Shown here piece by piece: positions 22,494-35,225 of a stretch of DNA of 64,000 bases. The position numbers and the translations under genes are program-made. Below the pieces are notes generated by a model. The model was not told the DNA's origin, made no database searches, and was given only the letters and a program-made list of their open reading frames with translations. The stretch spans positions 1-64,000 of the forward strand of contig NBIV01000156.1 of NCBI GenBank assembly GCA_003194525.1. Direction: 5' to 3'. The stretch comes from Gracilariopsis chorda. Its lineage: Eukaryota; Rhodophyta; Florideophyceae; Gracilariales; Gracilariaceae. The stretch's first letter is position 1, and each line of letters opens with the position of its first letter.

Positions 22494-23109
22494 TGTGGAG
22501 AAGCGTAGTGCTTAAATGAAAGGTGCCAACCGGTCAGCCGAGGCTTCAGCGGTTGGTGGGTGTAGTTTCCTAGGAAGCCCGGACGGAGGATGGGCTCAAG
22601 GATCCGAAGTGGTCGGTCAGGAGACGTCGGGCGAGGGCGGTGGAACCGGACGGACAACTGCGCCAGGCGTGGTCATTGTGCACGCGTTGGGTGTTGGCGG
22701 TCGTGTACCACTAGTGGTGACCGGTCGGACTAGCTGCGCTACCTAGTGCGCCGTCTGTATCGCGAACTAGAAGTAGGTGCTCGTAGACTTGGTCAAGGAA
22801 CGTCTGGCTTTACTCGAAAAGGGGTAGTGACCGCAGTGGTACCTATATACTAGCCCAGGCCCTAGTGGCTCACCTCGAGGGCACTGTAATGGGCCTCGAG
22901 GTGCAGGCCCGTCGGCCACACATGGGTCACTAATACTACCCTAGCTAGAAATACTAAAAATTAGTGTACCGCACGGAAAATCTCGGTACGCGTTCTGATC
23001 ATGTGCACAAGCACGCACGTGTACAACCTGTCCGATTCCCGGTCCGTCACCCGCTCGGCCGCTCGGTTACTCGCATTCCCCACCTTACCCGCACGTCCGC
23101 TATTCCACA
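22494..23109 (-). repeat. 5' LTR of element B
   Basis: 616 bp, partner of 12,129-12,744. Confidence 0.96.
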
Positions 23110-23114
23110 CAACC
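23110..23114. repeat. Target site duplication of B, right copy
   Basis: CAACC, same as 12,124-12,128. Confidence 0.93.
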
Positions 23115-24629
23115 GGACCTATTGGAATGATATGACCGAACCAGATGACCACATCCACACCAACCTGAAATACTTCTTCCGTTGGCACCAGGTCGGGTTC
23201 CACGATATGCCTCCGTCCCGCAGGTCTTCCCTCTATCTTTCATTACCTCCACTTAGCACGGGTCCTGAGGCCGGAATCTGGCACTTTTCAAACCTCCTTA
23301 TTGTCCATTCTCCGTCCGTCGTGGCCTACCACACCTTTTAAGCTCCAGAGAGAGTTTAGTAAGCGTCTCCCTTCGTTGACATGACAGGTGTTTTTCGCTG
23401 ACTGGCCCATGTTTTGTTTCACGACCTTTCAGTATACCGCCCGCTCCGACGTCCAAACTAATGTCCGGGAGACTGACTACCGCACCTGGAATGAGCGGGT
23501 GCTTGCAACTCCTGAAGGGCAAATCGTGCCCCTACCCCAGCCGTTAATCCGGATTATCCTCGAGTGATGAGTGCAGAAAATTGCCGGAAATACGACGTAC
23601 GGGGTGGAAAGTGCCGAGGTCTTATTCGATTATGTCAATCAGGTCGACTGGGCACAGACGCTTGGTTTCCTTTGGTAATGTTATGATACTGACGCCTTTT
23701 CTCCGATTCTTTGACAGCCAATATACAATGAAGATGGGAACGTTTACCAGGCCAAACCATAACTGGCTCTCTCCTTCAATGACCCGCGCCAGTCTGTGCT
23801 GTACTACTGCCCCCAGGCGATTGGATTCAGTGAGGATTGTCTCCATCCTCCAGTTCGAAAGGAGGTAGTGATTCCGATACCAGCCCCGTTGCTTGCGTCT
23901 TCCGTTGCGACAGTGAGTCATGTTGACTTTTTCGAGGCCCTAGAGGTATCCATAGGTCCACTGGTTCCGCAACCCTCTGTGTCCCTGACGTTGTCTGCTC
24001 CTTTGCTGCCTCCTCCTTCTCCTGCGCCAGTCGTTCTTGAGGCCATTGCTATGGCGTTTGGTGACCTGAAGAAAGTCTGAGCGTCCGTTGGTATCCTTGA
24101 ACCCAATAGTATTGTGGATACTCTGCGTGATGCCCAGTCAAGGGTTCCCCAGGCCTCACGATACCACTCTCTCGTACAACGCAACCAAGAGGTTAATGAA
24201 GCGTTAGCGACCATCTTGGAGGATAACACCAAGGTGTTCTCCGAACCCAGCGCAACGGACCTGGACAACTATTCCGGCCTAACCCTTCCGGACATGGAGT
24301 CCTCGGGTGGTTCGTCGTCCAATTCTGCCCAGATTCCAGCTTGTAAGTGCGCCTGCACAGGGTCCTCTCAACCGGGAGCATCGTCCTCGTGGTCTTCTCT
24401 TCGGTTACAGCACTCCAGTAAACTCTTTTATTGTTCACCTGAGGCCCCTTTTGCGTCTACGAGCGCCTGTGACCCCCCTCATACCGACGTGCTTCCTCTC
24501 AGACTTTGTGTTCAACAAGTCAATTTCGACAAAAGTCCTGAGATTTGGGTGCGCTTTTTCTGTATAGTATGCGTTCGCGCATCATGGTCGTGGTTTTTTA
24601 CCTACAGCCCAGAGAATTCAAAGTTATAG
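23115..24629 (+). pseudogene. cORF of element C, 3' part
   Basis: Continues the gene cut at 12,128. LKYFFRWHQVGFHDMPPS aligns with LGYFYCWHNFQFHDLAPS of B, PSVVAYHTF with PPILVYHTT, and VDWAQTLGFLW with TDWSSTPGFLW. The C-terminal third (24,110-24,629) is an open helical and Ser-rich stretch matching the helical region of B only loosely. Several stops and frameshifts occur between about 23,340 and 24,080. An old, dead copy. Confidence 0.78.
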
Positions 24630-24873
24630 GCGTTCCCAGTCGGACATCTTCGCCGCCACCTTAGCATGAACCCGGTCTCGGCCAACAAGTGACGGGGTAA
24701 GTGGGAGGCATTCCTTACAGCGCCGTGCTCAGGGGCCAGGCTCCCAATGGACAGTGGAAGGTTAAGCATGCGTGAGCACTAAGGTTTGGTCGGAGATACG
24801 TCCTCCTTAATTTTACACTCCGTGTGGCCGATGTGGCCCAATATTCGGCCACAAAATTGCCGAGGATGTCTTA

Positions 24874-26535
24874 TTAGGGGAGCCAGGTATCATACTTAGT
24901 TTCGTAGCCAAACCAATGGGGTTTGTAGCGCACCTCACTCTCGTCGGTCGACCCGGTGGACGCGATGTGGTCAATAACGTATTCTCGTTGGTCGTCCAGT
25001 CCGCCCTCGTCAGGTAAGTGCATTTGGTCCAGGGGGCCATCTCCGTCCGTAGATAGAGAAATAGCATCAGGGGTTTGCGACGTGTCGTCGAGAGGGCCTA
25101 GTCGTTGCTCTGGTAGTAGCATGTCGTCCAGGGGGGTGTATCCATCCGAAAAAGACCGTTCTGGATATGCAGAAACCCATGGATCCAGAGGGGAAGGAGT
25201 GCTAAGAACTGGGGGTGCGGTGGGGATGGCGGGCTGGGTTTGGGATATAAGGTGGGTCCGCGAGTCCATCGTGGCACTTGAAGGTGGGCAAGGAGCCAGC
25301 GAGATCTAGTGCATGGTGAAGGGGTCCTCAAGTCCATTGCGGTTGATTGTAGCCGTGTGGCCACGGGCCTTGAGAACCCTCGGGGGTCCAGTGGAGTAAG
25401 CCTGCAGCTTCTTTTGGACATTCTCGGCTTTGGGCTGTTTCTTTGGCGGTAGGTTCAAATAGACTTTATCACCGGGGGGCCACTTGCAGTATAAAGCATA
25501 TGATACTGTCGAATTCTGCTTTGAGAAAGGTTTGTGCTTTGTCGAATGAGGTCTGGGCAGCTTTAAAGATGGAGTCGATTTGCTTACGCGAATATCGTTT
25601 GGCCTGGGCAGGAGTTATTTCTCCTGTTATGTGCTGGGGTGCTTCAAAGTCCTGTACGTCAAACATATAGGGCACCACGGCCCATGTAACGGTGAGTTCG
25701 AAGAGGTTAGTATCCGTGGACTTACGCACTTGAGTATTATAGGCATAGACCAACGGTTTGACATAGTCCTCTTAGTCTAATTGGTGCTCGGAAACGTAAT
25801 GGACTAACGTGGTTGCAAGAAATCGGTTGAAGCTTTCGGCCTTTTCCAATACTTTGAGGGTGGTATGTAGTGGTGAGGAGAAGTTTTCAGCCTAAGACCG
25901 AGCATACGTGCTCAAATAACGTCGAAGTAAACTGAGAGCCATTGTCCGTAAGGAGATAAAACAGTATTTTATAAGGATATATCCAATGGACCAGGGAAGC
26001 CATTGGGACGTCCGCAGCGGTTGTTGATCTAAGCGGAATTGCTCGGCTCAACTTGGTGAACCAATCGGTAATAACCAGTATAAACCAACTACTATGGGTT
26101 GATTTCGGGAATGATCCTAGATTTTCCATCGCAATGAACTCGAAAGGCACGGCCGCTGGAAAACATTTCAGTTTTTCTGGGGCAATGATCTTGTCCCTTG
26201 GGCTTTGAGGCATGCTGCACAAGTCCTTGTGGTCTCCATTTTATCGTTGGCTATGAGGGGCCATTAAATGTATCTCTTCAGGGTCTGATACATCTTTGTA
26301 CACTGAGGATGGCGGGGGTAATCATTTAGTGGGCAACGTAAAGCAGGTGTGACTGCAAGGCCTTGGGAACCACCCTCTGTAACGCCCCGTCTAGTGGTAA
26401 CGTACTGCATAATATGCCTCGAAGTTGGTAGACAAACAATGATCCAGGATTCCCTACTATCTCTCCTACCTGGACCCAATACACGTCCCTTCATTGACTC
26501 TATTAGAGCTCTTCGATGGTTATTGGCGTGCTTTC
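24874..26535 (-). pseudogene. pol of element C, 3' part: integrase to chromodomain
   Basis: Minus-strand relic aligned to B pol: integrase zinc region (TKMYQTLKRYI), core (FEFIAMENLGSF, LLTDNGSQFTSTLFEHV), LVYAYNTQVRKST, and a chromodomain remnant (YVIDHIASTG to KPHWFGYETKYDTWLP). The first catalytic Asp is Glu here (AMEN versus AMDI in B). Multiple frameshifts. The right edge is the D insertion; the earlier part of the gene resumes at 36,313. Confidence 0.85.
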
Positions 26536-26540
26536 AGAAC
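26536..26540. repeat. Target site duplication of D, left copy
   Basis: AGAAC before the left LTR; the same 5 bp occur at 36,308-36,312. Confidence 0.93.
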
Positions 26541-27366
26541 TGTAGTGCAACGCCCTCAGGGAGGGATTCTGGGTACTTGAACGCTTTCCCGATATTATCG
26601 GTTGTGTAGTGTGTATATGAACTACGCCCCACTATGGTGGATATGGACACGTGGCACACGGTTTTGGGTCAATTGGCGGTTGGTCACAGTAGTGGATGTT
26701 GCCACGAAATGTGGAGTATTTTAGCTAATATTATTTATTATTTTCACACCCATTTCTGGGAAGCTAGTACTTAGTGCGACGGCGCACTGCCGTCGCACCA
26801 GTAAACCTTCCCCAACAAGGGACCCCAACCTGGGGAATTGGCTCCAGTTGTTGCCGCTTGCGCGCGTACTCTACTCCTCCTTGGAGGGAAACGCCGTAAA
26901 CCACGGGACATCTAACCCCCTTGCACATCTAAAGAAACCCATCACTGGGAGTATAATTGTTCCAATCATATTGGGTTTCGCCCTGTATAGGGAGTCCTGT
27001 CCACCGGCATTGCCGTATCTGCTCGTCGCTCTCGCGACTCACATCGTCCTCTCTTCCTCCTCTTCGCTCCTCCTTTTCCCCCTTTTTAGGGTAGCACCTC
27101 CCGCTATCCGCGGCCCTCGTGTGCGCATCCGCTCACACACCCCCACTTACGTGGAAACATACCTCTACAGAGGACCACATCCCGCTCACGCGGATACCGA
27201 TTCTTCGCCTTCACCTCCCTGCGCAAGTCACGACAGGTGTCCCTGGTCTTACAAACCGGCTTCGCCGTGACACCTCTGGGAGGGCTCTACCCAACTGGGT
27301 TCACCTCGTGAGAGGAAGATCCCGAACGTCTTTCGGTGTTTTTCCCCTTTGGGGCATTGCACCACA
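26541..27366 (+). repeat. 5' LTR of element D
   Basis: 826 bp, TGTAGTGCAACG to CACCACA. Built largely of short hairpins; seven lie between 27,257 and 27,373. Confidence 0.95.
26774..26798. repeat. 10-bp stem hairpin in the D 5' LTR
   Basis: Perfect inverted repeat GTGCGACGGC / GCCGTCGCAC with a 5-nt loop. The same hairpin is at 35,714-35,738 in the other D LTR and at 9,720-9,744 in the A LTR. Confidence 0.9.
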
Positions 27367-27369
27367 AAG

Positions 27370-27387
27370 TGGTCTCCCGACCTAGAA
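27370..27387 (+). other. Primer binding site of element D
   Basis: TGGTCTCCCGACCTAGAA, 3 nt after the 5' LTR. Its first bases form the right arm of the hairpin ACCAC-AAA-GTGGT at 27,361-27,373, which spans the LTR edge. Confidence 0.75.
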
Positions 27388-27472
27388 TCGGTTTTTGGTT
27401 TTCCCTCTTACGAGGTTTGTTTTTATTTACCGGAAGTTCCGTGATCGTTTCCCGTCGTAACGGTATTTTTTC

Positions 27473-29647
27473 ATGTCGAGAAATCCCTCCGACGCGGAGC
27501 CAGTGGTTACGCGTAGTCGCTCCCGCGACAACGCGGACACTTCCGAAGTTCGGTTCGTACCCCGTATCCCCATACGGACAAGTTCCAGCCGTGCTGGGGC
27601 CGCTTCATCGCGGAATGATACCCCCGACCGGGAACCCCGGAACCTCCTTTTGCCCTCGTTATCACCCCCGCAGGGGAATGCAGCATCGACTCCGGCTGTT
27701 GCCGCAGTGCCCCAGGCACCCCGGCCTGCTCCCGCTGTCGCGGCTTCAAGCCCCCGTAGAACGGGCGATAACACCCCCCAGGGGACTTCCCTGGAATCCC
27801 AGGTCCGCGCTCTGTGGACCGCCCATGACACCCTTGTAGGTGAACTAAAATCCCTCCAAGAGGTGGTCTCGGCAACCCCCGTAAAGGAGGTCGCCGAGGA
27901 ACTCCGTATTTTACGGTCTGACGTCAACTCCGTGCTGGAGAGTTTGGGACAACCCGCCGCCTTCATCGAAGGAGTTGAAGCCCGATTTGATCGTATTGGT
28001 GCCCGCCTGGAGACGCTGGAGCAGTTCGTCCTCATGGACAAACCATCCCCGGGTGATCCGGTAAACGAGGCATCGCACAACGACCAGCTTGTTGGGAAGA
28101 AGAAACGCCGTCATCGACGGAAACACCACCGAAAATATTCGGACTCCGATTCTTCGACATCGTCGGACTCATCCCGAAACCCTTCAGTTAGCTCGAGCTC
28201 CTCGGACTCCGACTCGGAGGACGAGACGCGAGGCTACTCCTCCCGCTCGAAGCGGTCATCGGCCACTGAAGGTGTGGTCCGAACCCGCCAGAAGGGGAGA
28301 AGACACCCCGGGCTCCGGGAATTGAAACCGACCAACCCGGATTACCGGAAGGTTTTATCTTACCGGTACTACCGGCTCGAAGACTCGTCACTTGGACGCA
28401 CGCCCCGTGGTACGGGAAAGGTGCGAGAATGCATTAAGCGAATGCAGCTCTTGCTTCGCAACCAGTATTTTACTGGAGAGGACCCAGTCCTAGTACTGGA
28501 TTTCCTATCCCGCTTTGTAGCGGAGGCCGATATCCTCGGTATGAAGGAGGGACAAGCCTATTTGGCTTTACCGTATTTCTTACGGGGAGTGGCGGAGGAC
28601 CAATACAACTCCATCAGAGGATCTTCTCGTGCCTCCGAGGGAGGAGTTACTTGCTGGCCGGAGGCTGTGCAGTATCTTCTGCGCTCCTACGCCACCAACA
28701 CCGCTATTCAGCAGGCTATCCTCGCTTTGCGAGATACACGCCAGCGTGCTGGAGAGACCAAGACCGATTACTCGGTGCGCCTTAACAAGGCTTTCCACAG
28801 ATGTGGTAACATATACCCCGCTGGGGAGCGCAGTACCATGTTCATTGATGGTCTTGACCCGGCAATCCGGAGTTTAGTTACCCGTTATCGGGAGGACAAG
28901 CGGAGGATCACCTACCTCGAGCTGGTCCAACACGCCCGAGCGGAAGGGGATGCACTTCGTGCAAGAACTCCGAACAATCGTTCTAAATCCGCCAAGGCGT
29001 TGTTGCTGGAAAGCGAAGCTTCCTCTCTCCCGCTCACCGCGGATGGGAACCCTGGACAGGGATTTGATACCGTGCATTTAGTGCAGGGGGATGGTGTGTC
29101 GATACCCACCAGTGATTTGCCGTCAACGACGGAGATGACCCATGATACGGGAACAGAAGATCCCGTTCTATACGGTGGTAACAGTCGGGTTCAACCCCAA
29201 CGACTCCCGTTTTCAAACGGTCAATCCCGTTATCAACGGCCTGGATGGACTGACACCCGCCCTGCGGTTCGCTTCTCCAATACTCGGAATAATAATGCGC
29301 GTGTCGCGGTGCTGGCTCTCATTTGCCACCTGTGTTATGCCTATGGCCATACCTCTCGTCAGTGTATTTGTTCACTGAAGGATATGGCCAAGGTGGTGGC
29401 AAATTATGAGGCCCTCACTCCAGAGGAGAAACGTTCCGTCCCCACGGCTTCCTACCTCCGTGCTAAAACAAACTTTTCTCACGCCCTACCATAGACCCCG
29501 CGTGCGCGGCAAGCTTCATACACCCCGATTCGGGAGATCACGCAACCATCCGTTGCAACCCACGCTTATGCGGATAGAAGCCCCCGTCAACGGGATGAAG
29601 CACTCGTTGTCGAGGAAACCAACCCACCGCCGGAGGCGGAAAACTAA
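27473..29647 (+). pseudogene. gag of element D (TAG near the end)
   Basis: 724 codons from ATG 27,473 to TAA 29,645-29,647, with a TAG at 29,492-29,494 where A has CAG (Gln). Parts: N-terminal low-complexity region, helical segment, basic then Ser/Asp-rich tract, capsid-like domain (FLSRFVAEADILG, QYLLRSYATNTAIQQ, MFIDGLDPAIRSL), and an intact CX2CX4HX4C zinc knuckle (CHLCYAYGHTSRQC). The TAG removes only the last 50 residues, so a particle-forming gag could still be made, but the gag-pol junction would be lost. pol is in the -1 frame across the TAA. Confidence 0.9.
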
Positions 29648-29654
29648 CTGATGG

Positions 29655-32600
29655 TGTCTCCCCTTTGGGAGAGGCGTCCTCAGACAAGAAGCTGTTGGCG
29701 CCCGAGGCGTCCTCGCCTCGCTCCCCGGTGAAAGTTCTCTCGAGGAAAGACACCACTGACGCGGACTCTGCGCCCCTCGGTGTGTTGCGTCGCCCGTGGA
29801 TACGGAGTAAAAATCCCCGGACTCCCGGTAGAGTCTTGGTCTGGGCCAAGCGCAATTACAAGGTCTATGCCGACCTTGGCCTTGATCCCCAGTTAATGGT
29901 GAGGTTTCTCACCGTACTGGATACAGGTCCAGGCCCCAACTTTGTTGTGGAATCATTGTTACCACCGCTTGTGCGGTCTCGTATCCGCTCTGACGCGGTC
30001 CCCGACATTTTGGATGCGAACAACAATCCGTTACAAACGGTGGGCACAGTGGACCTCGTCTTGAGCCTTGGTACCTCTGTGGTGAAGTTGTACTTCATCG
30101 TTTGCCGTTCATTGGCAGCACCAGTCATACTGGGATGTGATTAATGCGACAGATTTGTCAATGCAATCAGGCCCTGCCTCAGGCGTGTAGAACGTGACGA
30201 TGGATCGTCGGTTCCGATTGTTCTTCGCCCGCTAAAGCGGTCCTCCCGGAAACAAGTTCCGCTCCCTGCTGCGCAGGAACCACCGCCCGCGTCCCGCGAG
30301 TCCACCAAGCTCCGCGTCGCTGCCTCGGTTTCTAAACCGCCTGAGTCCCAGGTCTGGGTGCAGGTAAAGTCCCGTCAACACGGTCTTCGGGTTATACAAC
30401 CCCTCGCCTCGTTGTACGAGAAATCCCAGCTGGCGCTGGCTAATGGAATTGTTTCCATTTCCCCGGATGTTCCTTTCCGGATATTGGTTGCCAACCTTGG
30501 CAAACACCCCCAGTATCTGGTAAAACGCCAAGTAATTGGGAGTGTAACCCCCCATCCTATGGGAATGCTGCCAACGAAGATGACAGCCGCCGATGTACTC
30601 GGAGTTACCACCTCTTCTGAGGAGTTCGCCCCGCCGTCCGAAGACGTCAAGTCTAAGGAGGGGGAGGAAACCACTACTTCAGCGTCGAACATACCGAGTA
30701 ACTCGGAATTGCGAACCACACCTGTTCCACAGGACAATGCTCTATCGAGCAACGACCGGATTGATCCGGAAAAAGCACTTGAAGCGCTGGACTTCAGCCA
30801 CGTGCCAGAGTCGCACCGCGACAAACTCCGTACTATGTTACGGGAATTCACAACAATGTGGGATGGCTCGCTTGGCGAGATTAATGCAACGGAACACCGG
30901 ATCGATTTAATCCCCGGTGCGCGACCGGTTGCACAACCCCCTTACAGGGCAGGTCCGAAAGCTCGGGAAGAGGAGCAGTCCCAAGTGGACAAAATGCTCC
31001 GCGCAGGTGTGATTGAGCCCGCTCAATCACCCTGGGCATTCCCAGTTGTACTGGCTTTAAAGGCCTACGGAACCTGGAGGTTCTGTGTCGACTACCGCCG
31101 GCTCAATGTCGTGACTGTTAGGGACACGTACCCCATCCCTCGTATGGACGAGTGCATTGACTCCCTTGGAGACGCCACCGTGTTCACGGCCCTTGATGCC
31201 AATTGGGGATATTGGCAAGTACCTGTCAGACAGGAGGATCGCGACAAAACCGCATTCACCTGCCATGCAGGAACCTACCGCTTCAAGCGGATGCCATTTG
31301 GGTTAACCAACGCCCCCGCCACCTTTCAGCGTGCAGTAGATATTCTACTCAACCGCTTTAAGTGGCGGAGTTGTTTGGTCTACCTTGATGATATTATCAT
31401 CTTCTCCAACTCGTTGGACGACAATCTCACTCACGTCCAAGACGTGCTGACCATACTCTGCGATGCGGGAATTACTCTCAAGTTGAGGAAAAACGGGATT
31501 TTTTTACAGATACTGTGAAGTATCTGGGTCACATTATCCGTCCTGGACGGTTAGCGATCGAGAAAGCTCGAGTCAAATCCCTCGTTGAGGCGAAAGAACC
31601 CCGTACTCAAACGGAACTGCGCTCCTTCCTGGGGCTGGTCAACGTCTATCGACGGTTTATCCCGAACTTTTCGGATACTGCAGCGCCCCTGAACGCGTTG
31701 TTGCGAAAGGGGAACCCCCCAAAACTGGGAACATTTACGCCCGAGCAATTGGAAGCTTTTAACTCCTTGAAGGAGGCTGTCACATCAGCACCAATCCTAC
31801 ATCTCCCAAAACTTGGGTTGCCATACTCCGTAGATACGGACTCGAGCGACTACCAAGTAGGGTGTGCTCTTTTTCAAACCACCCCCGAGGGGGAACGACA
31901 TCCAATTGGTTATTGATCACGTTCGCTCAATGTTCATGAGCGGAACTACTCCGTATCGGAGAAAGAGTGCCTCGCCGTCGTATGGGCGATGACCACTCTG
32001 CGCCCCTACCTTATGGGAATTCACTTCACCGTGTACACGGATCATTCCTCAATGAGGTGGTTGATGAATATCTCCGACCCGTCGGGACGCCTCATGCGCT
32101 GGAGACTCCGCCTCGCGGAATATGACTCTCAAGTCATTTATAAAAAGGGTGCGCAGAACACCCAGGCCGACGCTTTATCGCGGTTACCCACAAGTGGGGA
32201 AGCACTCCCAACGGAGGATGATGAAGTCCCATGTTTCATGGCTATAGACCCGGATGATCCGGAATATGCCGTCGAGGCTAGGCCAGAAACCTGGGACGAG
32301 GATGCTGATTTTGACGACCTACTCGCATCGCGAGATAAATCTGAGAACCCGTTACCGGGAAACTTTGTACCGGTGTCACCGGAAGAAATGATCCGAGAAC
32401 AATTCGGCGACCCATTCTGTACGAGGATTCGTGCCCGTCTTAACGGTGGTGAAGATCTCCCTTTCGGGGTAAACGACAAAGGCTACCTCGTAAGAAAGGT
32501 CGAAGCCCGCCCACAGATTGTGGTACCACATTCCCTACAATCGCGGGTGTTACATCTATCACACTACGCCCCAATTGGAGGTCACCCAGGTGAGAGGAAA

Positions 32601-35225
32601 CTATACCTAACCCTGCGAAGGGATTTCTATTGGCCCGCAATGGCGGTGGATTGCTACGCAACTGTGCGATTTTGTAGCGAATGCGCGAAGAATCGCGTCA
32701 AGCTCCGCAAAAATGCGAAGAAGATGAAACTATTCCCCGCAAGGGCGCCACTCGAGTTTATCGCAATTGATCTTCTCGGACCACTAATCACCACAAAACG
32801 TGGAAACAAGTTTCTACTTGTCATCACCGACCGCTTTTCTAAGCTGGTACGTACTGTCCCTCTTCGGAGGATAACCGCTCTCACGGTGGCCCAGGCTCTG
32901 GTGACGCATTGGATTTTTGTCTACGGTCCCCCTGTGGAGGTGCTCTATGACAAAGGGAAGCAGTTCGTGAGCAAGTTCTTCCAGGATGTTTGTCGCATCC
33001 TGGATGTCAAGAACTTGTTCACGACTACCTACCACCAGTGTAATGGGCAAGTTGAACGGTTTAACCGGACGTTACTCGCGGCGTTACGTTCCTACGTCGC
33101 TGACCACCCAACGAATTGGGATCTCTACGCTGATGCGGTAACCTACGCGTACAATACGCAGGTACACCGGACTACCGGAGTTTCGCCATTCGAGTTAGTT
33201 CTATCTAGAACACCCCCGCCTGTGGCGCTGGAACCCCAAGCTACCTTGGACAATTTCCCATCTGTGGGTATCTACCGGCAGCAATGGAAGCAATGGCTTT
33301 CCAAGCTGGTCCCCGCTGCGCGGAAGTCTATGGCACGGGCCCAAGCCGCTTACAAGCGGGATTTTGACGCTCGCTTGCGAGGGAAACCGTCCCCGATTCG
33401 GGCAAATAACTACGTCTTCATCTGGAAGGAATACTACAACCCGGAACGGGAGAAGCGTCACAAACTCTTGCCTGTGGCGGATGGACCCTTCAAGGTCATC
33501 TCTGTTAACACCGACACTGTCGTGGTAGAGATGGGGGACACGAACGAACGGATTTCCCGTGATCGTGTTGTCCTTGCCCCTCCTCCCTCGTCAGAGGTAG
33601 TCCTGGATCCAGGCAACCCCGTTTCTACGGACTCTGGAACACCGGAACCATCCGGGAGTACTAGACCTACAGTACTACCAAACCCCAGCCGGGGACTCTC
33701 AGACCTACCGACTCTGTCGGACTCGCCGGCTCAGCTGGGTAATTCGGGCCCCTCAGCGCCCGCCCCTACCACGTCTGCCCCACTGGCGCGCATCTATACC
33801 CGCCAGGCGGGGAATGTTATCCCTTATCCCGCCGCTCCGTCTAAGGAGGGGGAGGAGAACACTCGTCTTCGAGAAACAATATCGCCGTCGCAACGGGAAA
33901 CACACCGTAACATACGGAACACTGACCGTGGAGCACGGAGTATGTCACGCGACACTAATCCCCCGTTCCCGGGCAGTGCTGTGCAACAGGAACCAGACGC
34001 GCAGGCCCCGCAAAAGCGGCAAATACACCGTTTGTCACGGGAACACGAGAAGCCTCACTCCAATACCGCAGCAGCGGAAAGGCAATCGCCCAATGCCTCG
34101 AAGCCGCCGTTGGCGGAAGTCCCCGCGGAAGCGGTTCAATCAGGTCGATCAGACCCGCGCCTTGCGGAGAAGGGGCGCCCAGATACGCCGGCCTCACAGG
34201 GAAGTACCCACACCTCTCTTGGGGAAAAAGGCAGCCAAGCCGCAGTTGAAGCTTTAAGCCCTGGCTCGCAAGCACCGGAAACGCCTCCCGTCGTTGACGG
34301 AATCGAAGCCCCCGCTACGGGGAGTAATTTGCGCCAACCCCTGCATCGCTGCGGCGAAGAACTGAGGAACTCTGGAAAAACGCGCGCCATCGCACGCTCG
34401 AAACCGGTCGTACCGGACGCTGCTCCTCCTCATGGAGATGGTGCACCGCGCTTAGCGGCAATTCCCCTGAAAAGGGTGTCATCGGCACCTGCCCGGCACC
34501 CCCCAGAGGGAAATTTTGACCAAAATACCGGTGTACCGGAGTTAGCCCCAGGCAACCCGTCAGTAGCCGGGGACACCACGGCATCGCCGGAACGTATGGT
34601 GCAAAGCGCTCGTGCGCCTGGCAGGGAGGCGGTTTGCCACCCAATCACCGTGTCGCACGGGACCCCCCAGGGGATTGTGGAAATGCCGATTCCGCAGGAG
34701 CGGTCATCTTCCCGCAAACTCGCGGTTCGTGAGCTCAACCGCGAAGGCGGAACCCAAGTCCCCAGCCGACTGGTGGTTCGCCCGCAATACCGCGAAAGCG
34801 GAAATGAACCTGCCCCAATGGGGAATGACTTCCCGGTGAAAACAGTGGCACCACACACCCTCTTGAGGGATATCTTCCCTCATGAGCAGCGGCTGCTATC
34901 ACATCGCACGGCAACGTCGGAGTTATCCCCGAACACCCTGCTCAGGGACATTATACCGCACAGCGGGCAGCCCCCGCAGGGAAGTACAACCACCACCCAG
35001 CACGGCCGGCAGGTCTACGAACGAGAGTTCGTAGTAGACCGACTTGTCGGACACACCTGGGACCAGGATGGTATTCTACAATACCACGTCCGCTGGTACG
35101 GGTACGACCCCAGTGGGGATACGTGGGAGCCAATCGAACACCTCCCACGGTCGCAGGTCCTGCGATACCACCGTCAAACGGGAACTGCAGCCCCAGCCAC
35201 GCTGGTTAATGCCCAAGTTGGCTAA
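29655..35225 (+). pseudogene. pol of element D with stops and one frameshift
   Basis: Protease (VLDTGPGPNFV; the Ala after DTG is Pro), RT (FCVDYRRLN, YLDDIIIFS), RNase H (DTDSSDYQVGC, EKECLAVVWAM, TDHSSMRWLM), integrase (AIDLLGPL, VEVLYDKGKQF, GQVERFN), GPF module, long linker and chromodomain at about 35,020-35,180 (VRWYGYDPSGDTWEP). Lesions: TAA at 30,142-30,144, where A has a Tyr codon; a frameshift near 31,500; TGA at 31,914-31,916, where A has Trp in PIGYWSRS. In the integrase the usual HPQ before CNGQ is HQ. The 3' part (31,989-35,225) is otherwise open for 1,078 codons. Confidence 0.93.

Larger units (their letters stand above)
12129..23109 (-). mobile_element. Ty3/gypsy chromovirus B, complete, with convergent extra gene
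   Basis: A full-length element of 10,981 bp on the minus strand with two 616-bp LTRs (TGTGG...CCACA), a CAACC target duplication, primer binding site, gag, pol with chromodomain, polypurine tract, and an extra gene of about 766 codons on the opposite strand between pol and the 3' LTR. I counted about eight substitutions between the LTRs, so insertion is recent. Coding damage is limited to one in-frame TAA in gag and one in pol. It inserted into the cORF of element C. Confidence 0.96.

Noticed and set aside
27427-28080. 217-codon antisense frame over gag of D, with a twin in A (8,438-9,091)
   Set aside because: It mirrors the gag codon pattern in a hairpin-rich sequence; conservation is explained by the sense gene.
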